This document shows, in pieces, positions 6,709-14,274 of a stretch of DNA of 38,953 nt. A program made the position numbers and the translations under genes. Every line of letters begins with the position of its first letter. Position 1 is the first letter of the stretch. The stretch covers positions 1 to 38,953 of the forward strand of contig CAKSRS010000018.1 of assembly GCA_934487205.1 (NCBI GenBank), written 5' to 3'. The notes below the pieces were generated by a model. It made no database searches. It saw nothing but the letters and a program-made list of their open reading frames with translations, and was not told the DNA's origin. This DNA comes from an uncultured Clostridia bacterium. GTDB taxonomy: Bacteria > Bacillota > Clostridia > UBA1381.

Positions 6709-8400
6709 ATGGACAGAATTAAAAAAATTACAGTGTTAAAAGTAAAAATGGAGGGATTTAAGCGATTTAAAGAACTGTATGAGGTCAGTATGAACAAGCT
6801 GACGTATATAGCCGGCGCAAACGGTGAGGGTAAAACCACCCTTGCCGACGCTGTCAGTTATGCGTTCTGCGGAACACCGTTCTGGGGCGAGGGCTCCTGT
6901 GACAGACTGAAAAACCCGGACTCGGGCAAAATGTCCGTAGAGGTGTGTTTTGCCGATGAAAACGGCGAGGTACATAATCTGAGCCGTACAAAAAACGGCG
7001 AAACCACGGCGGTTGTCCTTGACGGACGCACGATGCGTCAGGCGGATATGGCGGAGGTGTTTGCGGAAAAGAATATTTTCCTCTCAATTTTAAATCCGCT
7101 GTATTTTATAGAAAAGCTGGCAGGCGATGGGAAGGACTTTCTGCAAAAGCTTATGCCGCCCATTCCGAAAAAGCAGATACTTGACAGGCTCAGCGATACC
7201 GCAAAGGTATTGCTTGAGTCGGAGGATTTTGCCGAGCCGGAGGTGTGCATTAAGGATAAGCGAAAGGAAATCCGCGAGCTTGGCGAGAGTGCCTTGCATA
7301 TCGAAGGTCAGATTGACGCTCTTAAAAAGGAATTTTCCGAGGCTGAGAAAGATATCGATACCGTAATCAAGGAATTTGAAAAGCTGGTAAACCGTAAAAA
7401 TGAGCTTGAAGAAAAGCAGCCGAAAGGTTCTGAGGAGGAAAATACCGATACGTCGCAAAAAGATGAGCTTTATCAAAAGCTTGCCGAGGCAAAGACGAGA
7501 GCCTATCAGTCAAAATACGCCGATGAAATAACAAAGGCGAAGGCGGAGCTTGACTTGCTGGGGCGGAAATACAAGGAATATCAAAAACAGGCGGTAAATA
7601 TACAGGTTGGCAAAACCTGTCCGACCTGTCATACCTCTATTACAAAGGATAATATTTCGGGTATCGCCGCGGCATTTAAAAAGGACGTCGATGCAGTGAT
7701 GGCGGCAGGACATAACGCACGCGAGGCGGTTCAAAAGCTTTTGGAGCTTGATAATAAAAGCCGTGAGGTTTTTGAAAAGTACAAGGCGGACGATATAAAG
7801 AAGCTGCAGGCAGAAATTGACGGCATAGGTGCGAAAGGTAAAGCAGCAGACCGCGGCAATCTATCGGAAAGCGAGTATGCGGAGCTGTCGGAGCTTAAAA
7901 AGCAGGTGGAGATATATTCCGCAAAGGTTGAGGCTATGTGCAGTACCGAAAAGGAAGTGCAGAAAATTGACGGTCTGGAAAAGCAGCGCGATGAGATTGC
8001 CGAGAAGATACAAACGCTTGAAAAGGTGGTTGCGGCACTCGGTGAGTTCGCGGCAAAGCGTGCGGAAATGGTGCTGTCAAAGCTCAAGATGAAGCACGCG
8101 GCAATACGCCTTTTCGATGTGGTAAAATCGACGGGTGAAATCAAGGACACCTTTCGGTTTACATATGACGGCAAGGACTATCGCTGGATATCCAATTCGG
8201 AAAAGGTCAGGGCGGGACTTGAGGTATCTCGTCTTTTGCAAAACCTTACCGGACTTTGCTATCCGACCTATATAGACAATGCCGAAAGCATTACCGGCAG
8301 TATCGACGCTATGCCGAACCAGGTTATGCTCGCTTTTGCAAAGCGTACACAGCTTACCGTTCAGTCAAACTCCGGACAGGAAAGGAAGGAGGCGGCATAA
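6709..8400 (+). CDS. SMC/Rad50-like AAA ATPase with zinc-hook motif
   Basis: A 563-aa protein; ATG 6709 is chosen because AAAAGGAG (6693-6700) is too close to ATG 6703. Walker A is GANGEGKTT (residues 36-44). A long, charged coiled coil (about 180-450) is interrupted near the middle by CPTC (304-307), the Rad50-type zinc hook. The C-terminal head has SNSEKVRAGLEVSRLL in the place of the ABC signature and YIDN (Asp523) in Walker B position. It is shorter than Rad50 or SbcC and has no adjacent SbcD/Mre11-type nuclease. DNA end handling with the Rad52-like protein is inferred. It ends in Glu-Ala-Ala, and those codons also form the next ribosome binding site. Confidence 0.85.
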   Translation: MDRIKKITVLKVKMEGFKRFKELYEVSMNKLTYIAGANGEGKTTLADAVSYAFCGTPFWGEGSCDRLKNPDSGKMSVEVCFADENGEVHNLSRTKNGETTAVVLDGRTMRQADMAEVFAEKNIFLSILNPLYFIEKLAGDGKDFLQKLMPPIPKKQILDRLSDTAKVLLESEDFAEPEVCIKDKRKEIRELGESALHIEGQIDALKKEFSEAEKDIDTVIKEFEKLVNRKNELEEKQPKGSEEENTDTSQKDELYQKLAEAKTRAYQSKYADEITKAKAELDLLGRKYKEYQKQAVNIQVGKTCPTCHTSITKDNISGIAAAFKKDVDAVMAAGHNAREAVQKLLELDNKSREVFEKYKADDIKKLQAEIDGIGAKGKAADRGNLSESEYAELSELKKQVEIYSAKVEAMCSTEKEVQKIDGLEKQRDEIAEKIQTLEKVVAALGEFAAKRAEMVLSKLKMKHAAIRLFDVVKSTGEIKDTFRFTYDGKDYRWISNSEKVRAGLEVSRLLQNLTGLCYPTYIDNAESITGSIDAMPNQVMLAFAKRTQLTVQSNSGQERKEAA

Positions 8401-9462
8401 ATGTATGAGTATCAGAATTTTGATATCATCGAAGTTGCCGGACTGTGCGGTATATCGCTGTATCAGAGAAAAACCAAAGCGGCGGAATACAAGGCACGGT
8501 GTCCGTTCTGCGGCGATAAGAAATATCACCTCGGAATAAACCGCGATAAAGAACGGTTCCATTGCTTTTTGTGTAATGAAAGCGGCAACAGCGTTTCACT
8601 CTATGCAAAGGTCAATAACATAAGCAATCGTGAAGCGTATGAGGAATTAAGGGAAAAGTGTTCGGACAGTCCGCCGCCAAGGTCGGTTATCAAAACAGCC
8701 GAAAACCCGATCCGAAGTCTTTATGACAGGCATAATGTGTACTATGATTTTTTGAATATGTTAAGACTTGAACCGCGGCACTATGACAATCTTGTGGGCA
8801 GGGGACTGGTCTTTAACGATATTCACAGATTTATGTATAAAAGTATGCCGGTTGATATGAGTTATCGGAAAAAAGTGATTGCCGAGCTTTCAAAAAAGCA
8901 CAGCCTTGACGGAATACCCGGCTTTTACCGTGCGGACAGCGGCGAATGGCGTATGTATATGAACCAAAAAGGCGGAATATTTATCCCGGTATGCGATAAG
9001 GACGGATATATCCAGGGTCTGCAGGTGCGGCTTGATATATGCGGCGGCGACGGCAAGAAGTTTAGGTGGTTTTCGACTAACGGCTACCGCGGCGGCACCG
9101 GTGCGAAAAGCTGGGTGCACGTGGTCGGCGATGTTACGTCAAAAACTGCATTTCTGACAGAAGGGACGATGAAGAGCGATATTTCAAGCGTTCTGTCCGG
9201 CGGAAAGCTGTTCCTTGCAATTCCGGGCGTAAACTCCACGGAATACCTTACAGATACAATCCTGCAAATGGGAATTGAGAGAATAAATATTATGCTGGAT
9301 ATGGACAAGCGAACGAATGAAAATGTGAGAGCAGCTGTGCGGAAGATAAAATCCGTGCTTTCCGATATGGGCGTGGAATACAGGGAATATAACTGGAATC
9401 CGCGCTATAACGGCATTGACGATTATATGGCGGCAAGGGCACGGTATCAGACGGCAGCGTAA
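8401..9462 (+). CDS. primase-like protein: CHC2 zinc finger plus Toprim domain
   Basis: A 353-aa protein starting right after the previous stop. The N-terminal zinc finger is C34-PF-C37 and C55-FL-C58, as in DnaG-type primases. A later Toprim-like region has Glu254 in FLTEGTMKSD and the D300-M-D302 pair in IMLDMDK, the acidic residues of that fold. The spacing resembles DUF3854-type plasmid primases more than full DnaG, and no helicase domain is attached. It should make RNA primers for element replication or conjugative transfer. It ends in Thr-Ala-Ala. Confidence 0.8.
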   Translation: MYEYQNFDIIEVAGLCGISLYQRKTKAAEYKARCPFCGDKKYHLGINRDKERFHCFLCNESGNSVSLYAKVNNISNREAYEELREKCSDSPPPRSVIKTAENPIRSLYDRHNVYYDFLNMLRLEPRHYDNLVGRGLVFNDIHRFMYKSMPVDMSYRKKVIAELSKKHSLDGIPGFYRADSGEWRMYMNQKGGIFIPVCDKDGYIQGLQVRLDICGGDGKKFRWFSTNGYRGGTGAKSWVHVVGDVTSKTAFLTEGTMKSDISSVLSGGKLFLAIPGVNSTEYLTDTILQMGIERINIMLDMDKRTNENVRAAVRKIKSVLSDMGVEYREYNWNPRYNGIDDYMAARARYQTAA

Positions 9463-9483
9463 AAATGAAAGGAGAACAAATAT

Positions 9484-10464
9484 ATGTCTAAATTTATGAT
9501 TATCAACACAGAAAACGGTGAGCAGTCGGAGATTATGGGAAAGTATATGTACTATTCCTTTCCGCGGCTTATTGTGAAAAGGGCAAGAGTGCAGGAAATA
9601 TGCGATGCGATAGGCTTTCCCATAAAGGTGCCGGATAAAGCATCGGTAACTGATGCATTCAAGAGTGCAACGAGCAATATTTATGACAGGATACAAGAGG
9701 AAAACAGTGACGTCTTGAAAATCTACTGCCGTGATAATAAGAGGTGCGACGATAATATTTTGTCGCGTGAGCTTGTTGAAGAGACGCTTTTGGACAGCAC
9801 GAACAGCTACAAAAAGCTTGCGAATATCACGCTTGATAAAGAGCAGTGCATAATGCAGCTTTCAGGGCACGACCTTTGCGGCGATGAACGTATTGTGCGG
9901 TATTTTGATGAGGCAAACACACGCTTTCAGCTTTACCGCGACTGCATATCAAATAACAGCATTGAAAATATGGTGGAAAAATATATGGTATTGCTGCACG
10001 CAATAAATATATCCGCAAAGGGGCATCACTATTTTGTGCCGAGGGACTATATGCATAGGCTTGGTTTGCTGGAGGACTTTTTCGCACTTCTGGCAAAGGA
10101 AAATTTATTTGTCTATGCGGACGGCAGAGACGCAAAGTACATCAGCTCAAATTCAATGTATGTTGCCGACGATGAAACGCAGCGGCAGAAGATGGCTCAT
10201 GAGTTTTACGCCGATATGGGACGTGAGATTGAGGAATATCAGCGAAATATCTCGCGCCTGATACGAAACGGTAACAGCTCGCAGCGGATACTCGACCGCT
10301 GGACGCTGAAAATCGAAGGCTTGCAGAGGAAAAAGAGAGAATATGAAGATTTGTTGAAACAAAATTTATCGGGAATGGACGAAAACTTTACGCTGCTCGA
10401 GGGTATGCGTAATCAGCTTATGCTGAATGTGCAAAGTGCGAACCTTTACGGTTTGGCTGCGTGA
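9484..10464 (+). CDS. hypothetical protein with C-terminal coiled coil, 326 aa
   Basis: A GAAAGGAG site precedes ATG 9484. The N-terminal 120 residues are mixed alpha/beta (KFMIINTENGEQSEIMGKYM). A middle part includes GHHYFVPRDYMHRLGLLEDF, and residues about 235-310 form a charged helical, coiled-coil-like stretch (EIEEYQRNISRLIRN, IEGLQRKKREYEDLL). I recognise no family or catalytic motif. The place after the primase and before ParB suggests a replication or partition accessory. It ends in Leu-Ala-Ala, identical to the last three residues of the ssrA tag. Confidence 0.65.
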   Translation: MSKFMIINTENGEQSEIMGKYMYYSFPRLIVKRARVQEICDAIGFPIKVPDKASVTDAFKSATSNIYDRIQEENSDVLKIYCRDNKRCDDNILSRELVEETLLDSTNSYKKLANITLDKEQCIMQLSGHDLCGDERIVRYFDEANTRFQLYRDCISNNSIENMVEKYMVLLHAINISAKGHHYFVPRDYMHRLGLLEDFFALLAKENLFVYADGRDAKYISSNSMYVADDETQRQKMAHEFYADMGREIEEYQRNISRLIRNGNSSQRILDRWTLKIEGLQRKKREYEDLLKQNLSGMDENFTLLEGMRNQLMLNVQSANLYGLAA

Positions 10465-10482
10465 AGTTTGTCTTGAAATATG

Positions 10483-10512
10483 GAAAGAGGATGCCGCAGG
10501 GCGTCCTCTTTC
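10483..10512 (+). terminator. intra-operon hairpin (attenuator or processing site)
   Basis: GAAAGAGGATGCC pairs with GGCGTCCTCTTTC (13 bp, one G-U) around a four-base GCAG loop. No T-run follows, so full termination is unlikely. It separates the replication part from the partition part of the operon and may protect the upstream transcript end or tune downstream expression. Confidence 0.6.
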
Positions 10513-10536
10513 TGTGTATTATGAGGAGGAATATAT

Positions 10537-11061
10537 ATGATAAAAAATGATGATGGCATTAGCTATGCACGCTACAGCGTAGGTGAAAAATATGATAAAA
10601 CTATGTCTGCAGACGGTGCGGTGATCGAGGCGAATAACAATGTGCTCGTGTGTACGGTAGGGCTTAGTAACATATCTGTGGTAGAAAAAAGAGCAATCAA
10701 ATGTGGCAGTATTAAATTTTCGGTATGCGACATTGATGATATTACCTTTGTCGGTTTGCAGATTGGAAGATGTCTGCAATTTGATATGCCTTTTAATATG
10801 CGGCTGTATAACGAGTTCAGGCTGCAGAAGATAAAAGACGGCGAAAGCTATGCGGTTTTGATGATATTGGTTGAAAACAGGACCAATATTATACAAAACA
10901 TACGGATGATTTCGCTCGGGGAGAAGAACTCAAAGCGGTTGTATGAACTATCGCAAAAACAGTGGGAGCATAATCTGCCGGACTATAACCGGCGTTTGAA
11001 AAGAGTGAGAGAGACATATTCGATAGAGCAAATCATTAAGAAGGGTGAAAGCAATGAATAA
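10537..11061 (+). CDS. hypothetical protein upstream of ParB, 174 aa
   Basis: A GAGGAGGA site precedes ATG 10537. The first 120 residues look beta-rich (VLVCTVGLSNISVVEKRAI, IKFSVCDIDDITFVGLQI); the last 50 are basic and helical (NRRLKRVRETYSIEQIIKK). No known domain is recognised. Its end overlaps the ParB start by eight bases, so translation is coupled, and a role in partition or its regulation is plausible by position only. It may be a DNA-binding partner replacing the missing ParA, but no ATPase or HTH motif is visible. Confidence 0.6.
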   Translation: MIKNDDGISYARYSVGEKYDKTMSADGAVIEANNNVLVCTVGLSNISVVEKRAIKCGSIKFSVCDIDDITFVGLQIGRCLQFDMPFNMRLYNEFRLQKIKDGESYAVLMILVENRTNIIQNIRMISLGEKNSKRLYELSQKQWEHNLPDYNRRLKRVRETYSIEQIIKKGESNE

Positions 11062-11875
11062 AAAAACCGAGATGATAAGAATTGATAAACTGGACAGCTT
11101 TTCCGAACACCCGTATATTGTTCGCGATGATGACGCTATGTTCGAGCTTGCGGATAGCATATGCGAGTACGGCGTGCTGATACCGATAATCGTGCGTCCG
11201 AAAGATAACGGCAGGTATGAGATAATATCGGGACACAGGCGAAAGCGTGCCTGCGAGATTGTCGGATTTAGTGAAATACCGACATTCGTGTTCAGACTGG
11301 ATGATGACGAAGCGGCAATTTTGCTTGTAGACAGCAATATCCAGCGTGAAGATCTGCTGCCGAGCGAAAAAGCCTATGCTTATCGGCTGAAATATGATGC
11401 GATTAAGCACCAGGGTGTACGCACATCTGGACACGGTGTCCAGATGTGGAGCGAGGAAGAGCTGGGGGCACAGAATGATATGAGCGGCAGAAATGCACGC
11501 AGGTATATCCGCCTTACAAATTTAATTTTTCAGCTTTTGGACAAGGTGGATAAGAAAATCATATCATTAACCGGCGGCGTTGAGCTGTCATTTTTGAAAA
11601 TCCGTCCGCAGTATATGGTGAATGACCATATCGAAAAAGAGGAATGTACGGTGAACTATAAGCAGGCACGCAGTATACGCGAGCTTGCGGAAAAGGAAAG
11701 TCTGGACAGCTTGGCTCTTCATCAGATTCTTGATGAGGTAATGAAAGAGAAGAATATTTCAATAAACCAAAAACGGCTGAAGAGCTACTTTCCCGAGGAG
11801 TATTCCGTACGTCGGTGCGAGGCGGAGCTGTGGAAAATACTTGATGAGTGGTATAAAAGAAACGGAGGGAAATGA
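11054..11875 (+). CDS. ParB/Spo0J-family partition protein
   Basis: A 273-aa protein. The N-terminal ParB nuclease-fold domain (about 8-95) contains FELADSICEYGVLIPIIV, the GHRR box (60-63) and SNIQREDLLPSEKAYAY. A central HTH region (about 100-165) includes RNARRYIRLTNLI. ParB binds parS sites, loads as a CTP-dependent clamp and works with ParA; no parA gene is in the window. ATG 11054 is preferred to GTG 11045 because AAGGGTG (11041-11047) is well spaced from it. The palindrome at 11422-11448 lies inside this gene. The adjacent recombination genes argue for an element ParB rather than the chromosomal one. Confidence 0.9.
   Translation: MNKKTEMIRIDKLDSFSEHPYIVRDDDAMFELADSICEYGVLIPIIVRPKDNGRYEIISGHRRKRACEIVGFSEIPTFVFRLDDDEAAILLVDSNIQREDLLPSEKAYAYRLKYDAIKHQGVRTSGHGVQMWSEEELGAQNDMSGRNARRYIRLTNLIFQLLDKVDKKIISLTGGVELSFLKIRPQYMVNDHIEKEECTVNYKQARSIRELAEKESLDSLALHQILDEVMKEKNISINQKRLKSYFPEEYSVRRCEAELWKILDEWYKRNGGK
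11422..11448. promoter_or_regulatory. perfect 27-bp palindrome inside parB, candidate parS-like site
   Basis: CACATCTGGACAC (11422-11434), a central G, then GTGTCCAGATGTG (11436-11448): 13 of 13 positions are self-complementary. It falls in codons of the linker between the ParB N-terminal domain and the HTH region, which should tolerate sequence constraint. It differs from the Bacillus parS consensus TGTTTCACGTGAAACA. It could be an element-specific centromere, an operator or an RNA hairpin. The palindrome is certain; the function is inferred. Confidence 0.6.
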
Positions 11876-11877
11876 GA

Positions 11878-12261
11878 ATGTATATGACGAAAAATGTTAA
11901 AATGTGGCATAATTATAACTTTGAGCCGGAGGAGTACAAAACCGCAAAGGACTTTATACGTTTTGCAAGAAATATAAAGGCGGAAATAACGGCTCAGATT
12001 AGAGACAGCGGCTATACGCTGCGAATATATATCAGGGGATATTACTATATTTCCGGTTTTATTTGCGGCAATGACGACCGCTGCGTATATTTCAATATCG
12101 GCGATGTCCGGTATGAACACGACTGGTATAACCGCGTTCTTGTGCGCGAGGCAAGGAATGACCACGATTATACAGGCGGTCGGAATGTATACGTAAAACT
12201 TGATGAAATAGGAGCAGCCTGCAAACTGATACTTTCAAGAGAAAGCGAATTTGCAGCATAA
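11878..12261 (+). CDS. hypothetical protein after ParB, 127 aa
   Basis: ATG 11878 is chosen over ATG 11872 because GGAGGG (11864-11869) lies only two bases before the latter. The protein starts with a helical segment (EYKTAKDFIRFARNIKAEI), followed by aromatic beta strands (TLRIYIRGYYYISGFICG, RCVYFNIGDVRY). No family is recognised. It is the last gene of the element operon and ends in Phe-Ala-Ala; a strong hairpin follows. A small accessory role is all that can be said. Confidence 0.6.
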   Translation: MYMTKNVKMWHNYNFEPEEYKTAKDFIRFARNIKAEITAQIRDSGYTLRIYIRGYYYISGFICGNDDRCVYFNIGDVRYEHDWYNRVLVREARNDHDYTGGRNVYVKLDEIGAACKLILSRESEFAA

Positions 12262-12267
12262 GAAATT

Positions 12268-12308
12268 AATATTGCCTCTCTGTGTAATACAGGGAGGCAA
12301 TATTTTAT
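12268..12308 (+). terminator. terminator of the element operon
   Basis: AATATTGCCTCTCTG (12268-12282) pairs with CAGGGAGGCAATATT (12290-12304), 15 bp with one G-T pair and a seven-base loop. TTTTATT at the 3' side acts as a short T-tract. It lies seven bases after the last element gene. From here to the next gene (12461) I see only the promoter at 12400-12428. Confidence 0.8.
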
Positions 12309-12399
12309 TGCAATACGGCAAGAAAATTATACGAGCATAGGAATGAAGGAGAACAAAGACTGAAAGCTGTATAAGGCTGAAAGAGATGCGCGAGAAAAA

Positions 12400-12428
12400 T
12401 AGACAAATCACAGAAGGGGTGATATAAT
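12400..12428 (+). promoter_or_regulatory. sigma-A-type promoter of the YgjP-like gene
   Basis: TAGACA (12400-12405), a 17-base spacer and a perfect TATAAT (12423-12428). The gene starts 32 bases after the -10 box, with GGAGAT as ribosome binding site. Confidence 0.7.
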
Positions 12429-12460
12429 ATCTACAAAGAATATGCTTGGAGATAATTAAT

Positions 12461-13040
12461 ATGACTAAAACAATAAATTTAAACGGCAAAACAATTCAAT
12501 ATGAATTAACATATAAGAAGGTCAAAAATATCAACCTTCGGATCAAGTCTGACAGGACGGTTTTTGTCTCGGCAAGCAGGCGCGTTGCGCAGAATATCAT
12601 AGACGATTTTATGCTTTCAAAGGCGGATTTTATACTGAACGCATTAAAAAAATATCAAAGCCGCGAAAACAAGCCCCTCATAAAGTATTTTGATGAAAGC
12701 GAAGCGGAGCAGGCAATATTGAATTTGTGTAATCGGATATATCCCGTATTTGAGAAAAGAAATGTGAAATTTCCGCAAATCAAATTCAGGAAAATGAAAT
12801 CACGGTGGGGCAGCTGTAATCCCGGCAAGGGGATACTGACTTTTAATACGCAGCTTATGTATGCACCGCCGGAGTGTATTGAATATGTAGTTGTGCACGA
12901 ATTTGCGCATTTTTTTTCAGCCGAATCATTCGGCTTTGTTTTACAATGAAGTCGCAGCCGTTTTGCCGGACTGGAAGGACAGGCGGAAAAAGCTTAGATA
13001 CGTTGGTATATATCCTACAAAAATCGAGAGAGATATTTGA
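12461..13040 (+). pseudogene. YgjP-like metallopeptidase, frameshifted in a T8 tract
   Basis: The reading frame gives 163 aa, ending at 12949 shortly after HEFAH. The family normally continues with a third zinc ligand. The run of eight T's at 12910-12917 falls directly after the second His (H146-E-F-A-H150). With seven T's the frame reads on as FFQPNHSALFYNEVAAVLPDW, then KDRRKKLR, and stops at 13040, giving about 192 aa with the third-ligand region PNHS. The N-terminal RIKSDRTVFVSAS and FRKMKSRWGSCN match YgjP/DUF45 proteins. It may be a true mutation, slippage-controlled expression or a sequence error. It lies between the element and the sugar locus, with its own promoter. Confidence 0.8.
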
Positions 13041-13065
13041 CAATAATATTTTATTGTGTTATACT
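13037..13065 (+). promoter_or_regulatory. strong sigma-A-type promoter of the LacI-family gene
   Basis: A perfect TTGACA (13037-13042), 17-base spacer and TATACT (13060-13065). The -35 box overlaps the restored stop codon of the preceding gene. The transcript would carry an approximately 35-base leader with AAAAAGGAG before ATG 13108. Confidence 0.75.
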
Positions 13066-13107
13066 CTTTATACAGTATATGAAATATGTTGAAAAAGGAG
13101 TGGGTAA

Positions 13108-14147
13108 ATGCAAAAGGTTACAATTTATACATTGGCGGAGGAGCTGGGTGTAACACCGTCATCTGTAAGCCGTGCATTTAACCTAAATTCAAAGCTGATC
13201 GATTCCAAGAGAAGCAAAATATTAAATCTTGCCAAAGAATATGACTTTACACCTAACCGAATGGCATCGCGCCTGTCTCAAAAAGTAAAAAAAGTCGGTA
13301 TACTGCTGTATAGTTCATATATACCCTTTATTGAGGCGTTGGAGAATGGAATAAACAAGGCATATGAAAATATAAAAGGCTACAAAATTATATATGATCT
13401 CAAAAAAGTAGAAAAAAGAGCCGGCTCGGCAGAAAAATGCTATGGTGTCCTTAACGAATTTATTATTGCCGGATATGACGGAATACTTGTAGCCGGGCTT
13501 AATGATATTGAGCACAGAGATTTTCTTGCGGAATTGTATAAGAAAAATCATAATATTGGATATATACATACTTTTTCTGATTTGCCTCGCCTGTTTGTTT
13601 CAACGCAGGACACCGTTATGGCAGCTGAAATTGCAGCAGAAGTGCTGTCTTGCTGTCTGAAATTCAGTATCAAAAAGAATATAGTTCTTTTTACCGGAAA
13701 TTTAAACAGTCAGGTGCACAGATTAGCCCAAGATACATTTATTAAAGCTGCCAAAGACTATTCGCTGCATATTTTGGAATGTATAGATATGAAAGATGAT
13801 CCGGAGCTACTTAAGCAAAAGACGAGTTATGTATTTAATAAATACAAGGATAAGATTAACGGAATATTTATATCAAGCGGCAGGTCATATGAGTTGTGTA
13901 AGTATATATATATGATAATGCCCTGCAAAGTGAAATTGCACTTGTGACCGTGGATGTGTATAATGAATTAAATGATTTTATCAAAAACGGAACTGTTGCG
14001 GCAAGCATTTATCAAAATCATTTTGAACAGGCGAAAAAGGCAATGGAAGTTATGTGCAAGTATCTCATTGAAAATGTCATTGAGAACAGTGAGATATATG
14101 TAGCACCGGAAATTGTGATGAAAAACAATCTTATTTTGTATGAGTGA
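13108..14147 (+). pseudogene. LacI-family transcriptional regulator, frameshifted in a TA repeat
   Basis: The N-terminus has the LacI helix-turn-helix (TIYTLAEELGVTPSSVSRAF) and hinge (FTPNRMASRLSQ), followed by a periplasmic-binding-protein-like ligand domain. The frame stops at 13947 after a wrong tail (MPCKVKLHL). In the +2-shifted frame the protein continues as DNALQSEIALVTVDVYNELN to 14147. The switch lies in TATATATATAT (13903-13913); removing one TA unit gives one protein of about 345 aa, the usual LacI length. The N-terminal product alone would bind DNA but lack about 70 residues of the C-terminal subdomain. It is probably the regulator of the sugar locus, given the LacI-type operator just downstream. 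Possible causes are decay, slippage-controlled switching or a sequence error. Confidence 0.85.
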
Positions 14148-14163
14148 TTTTTTTACTCCAAAG

Positions 14164-14177
14164 TGCAACCGATTGCA
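14164..14177. promoter_or_regulatory. LacI-family operator
   Basis: TGCAACCGATTGCA fits the LacI-family half-site pattern TGnAAnCGnTTnCA exactly, with the central CG. It sits 17 bases after the lacI-like gene and about 50 bases upstream of the promoter of the sensor operon. It matches a CcpA cre consensus less well (positions 3, 6 and 9 differ), so the neighbouring regulator is the better candidate. Confidence 0.7.
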
Positions 14178-14228
14178 TTTTTTCAAATACATTGACTACT
14201 GCGGAAAAAATTACAAGTGGTATATTTA

Positions 14229-14257
14229 TTGAAATGCATCTAAGGTTTTGATATAAT
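14229..14257 (+). promoter_or_regulatory. promoter of the sensor/two-component operon
   Basis: TTGAAA (14229-14234), 17-base spacer and TATAAT (14252-14257), 17 bases before ATG 14275. GGGAG (14264-14268) is the ribosome binding site, so the leader must be very short. A weaker TTGACT at 14192 has no well-spaced -10 box. Confidence 0.7.
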
Positions 14258-14274
14258 AATTTTGGGAGATTCTT

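Noticed and set aside
197..12261. Region A as a prophage
   Set aside because: No capsid, tail, terminase, portal or lysis gene is seen; ParB, primase and PRTRC-type genes fit a plasmid or integrative element better.
14164..14177. Catabolite-responsive element (CcpA cre site)
   Set aside because: Three consensus positions differ, while the LacI-family pattern fits exactly and a LacI-type gene lies next to it.
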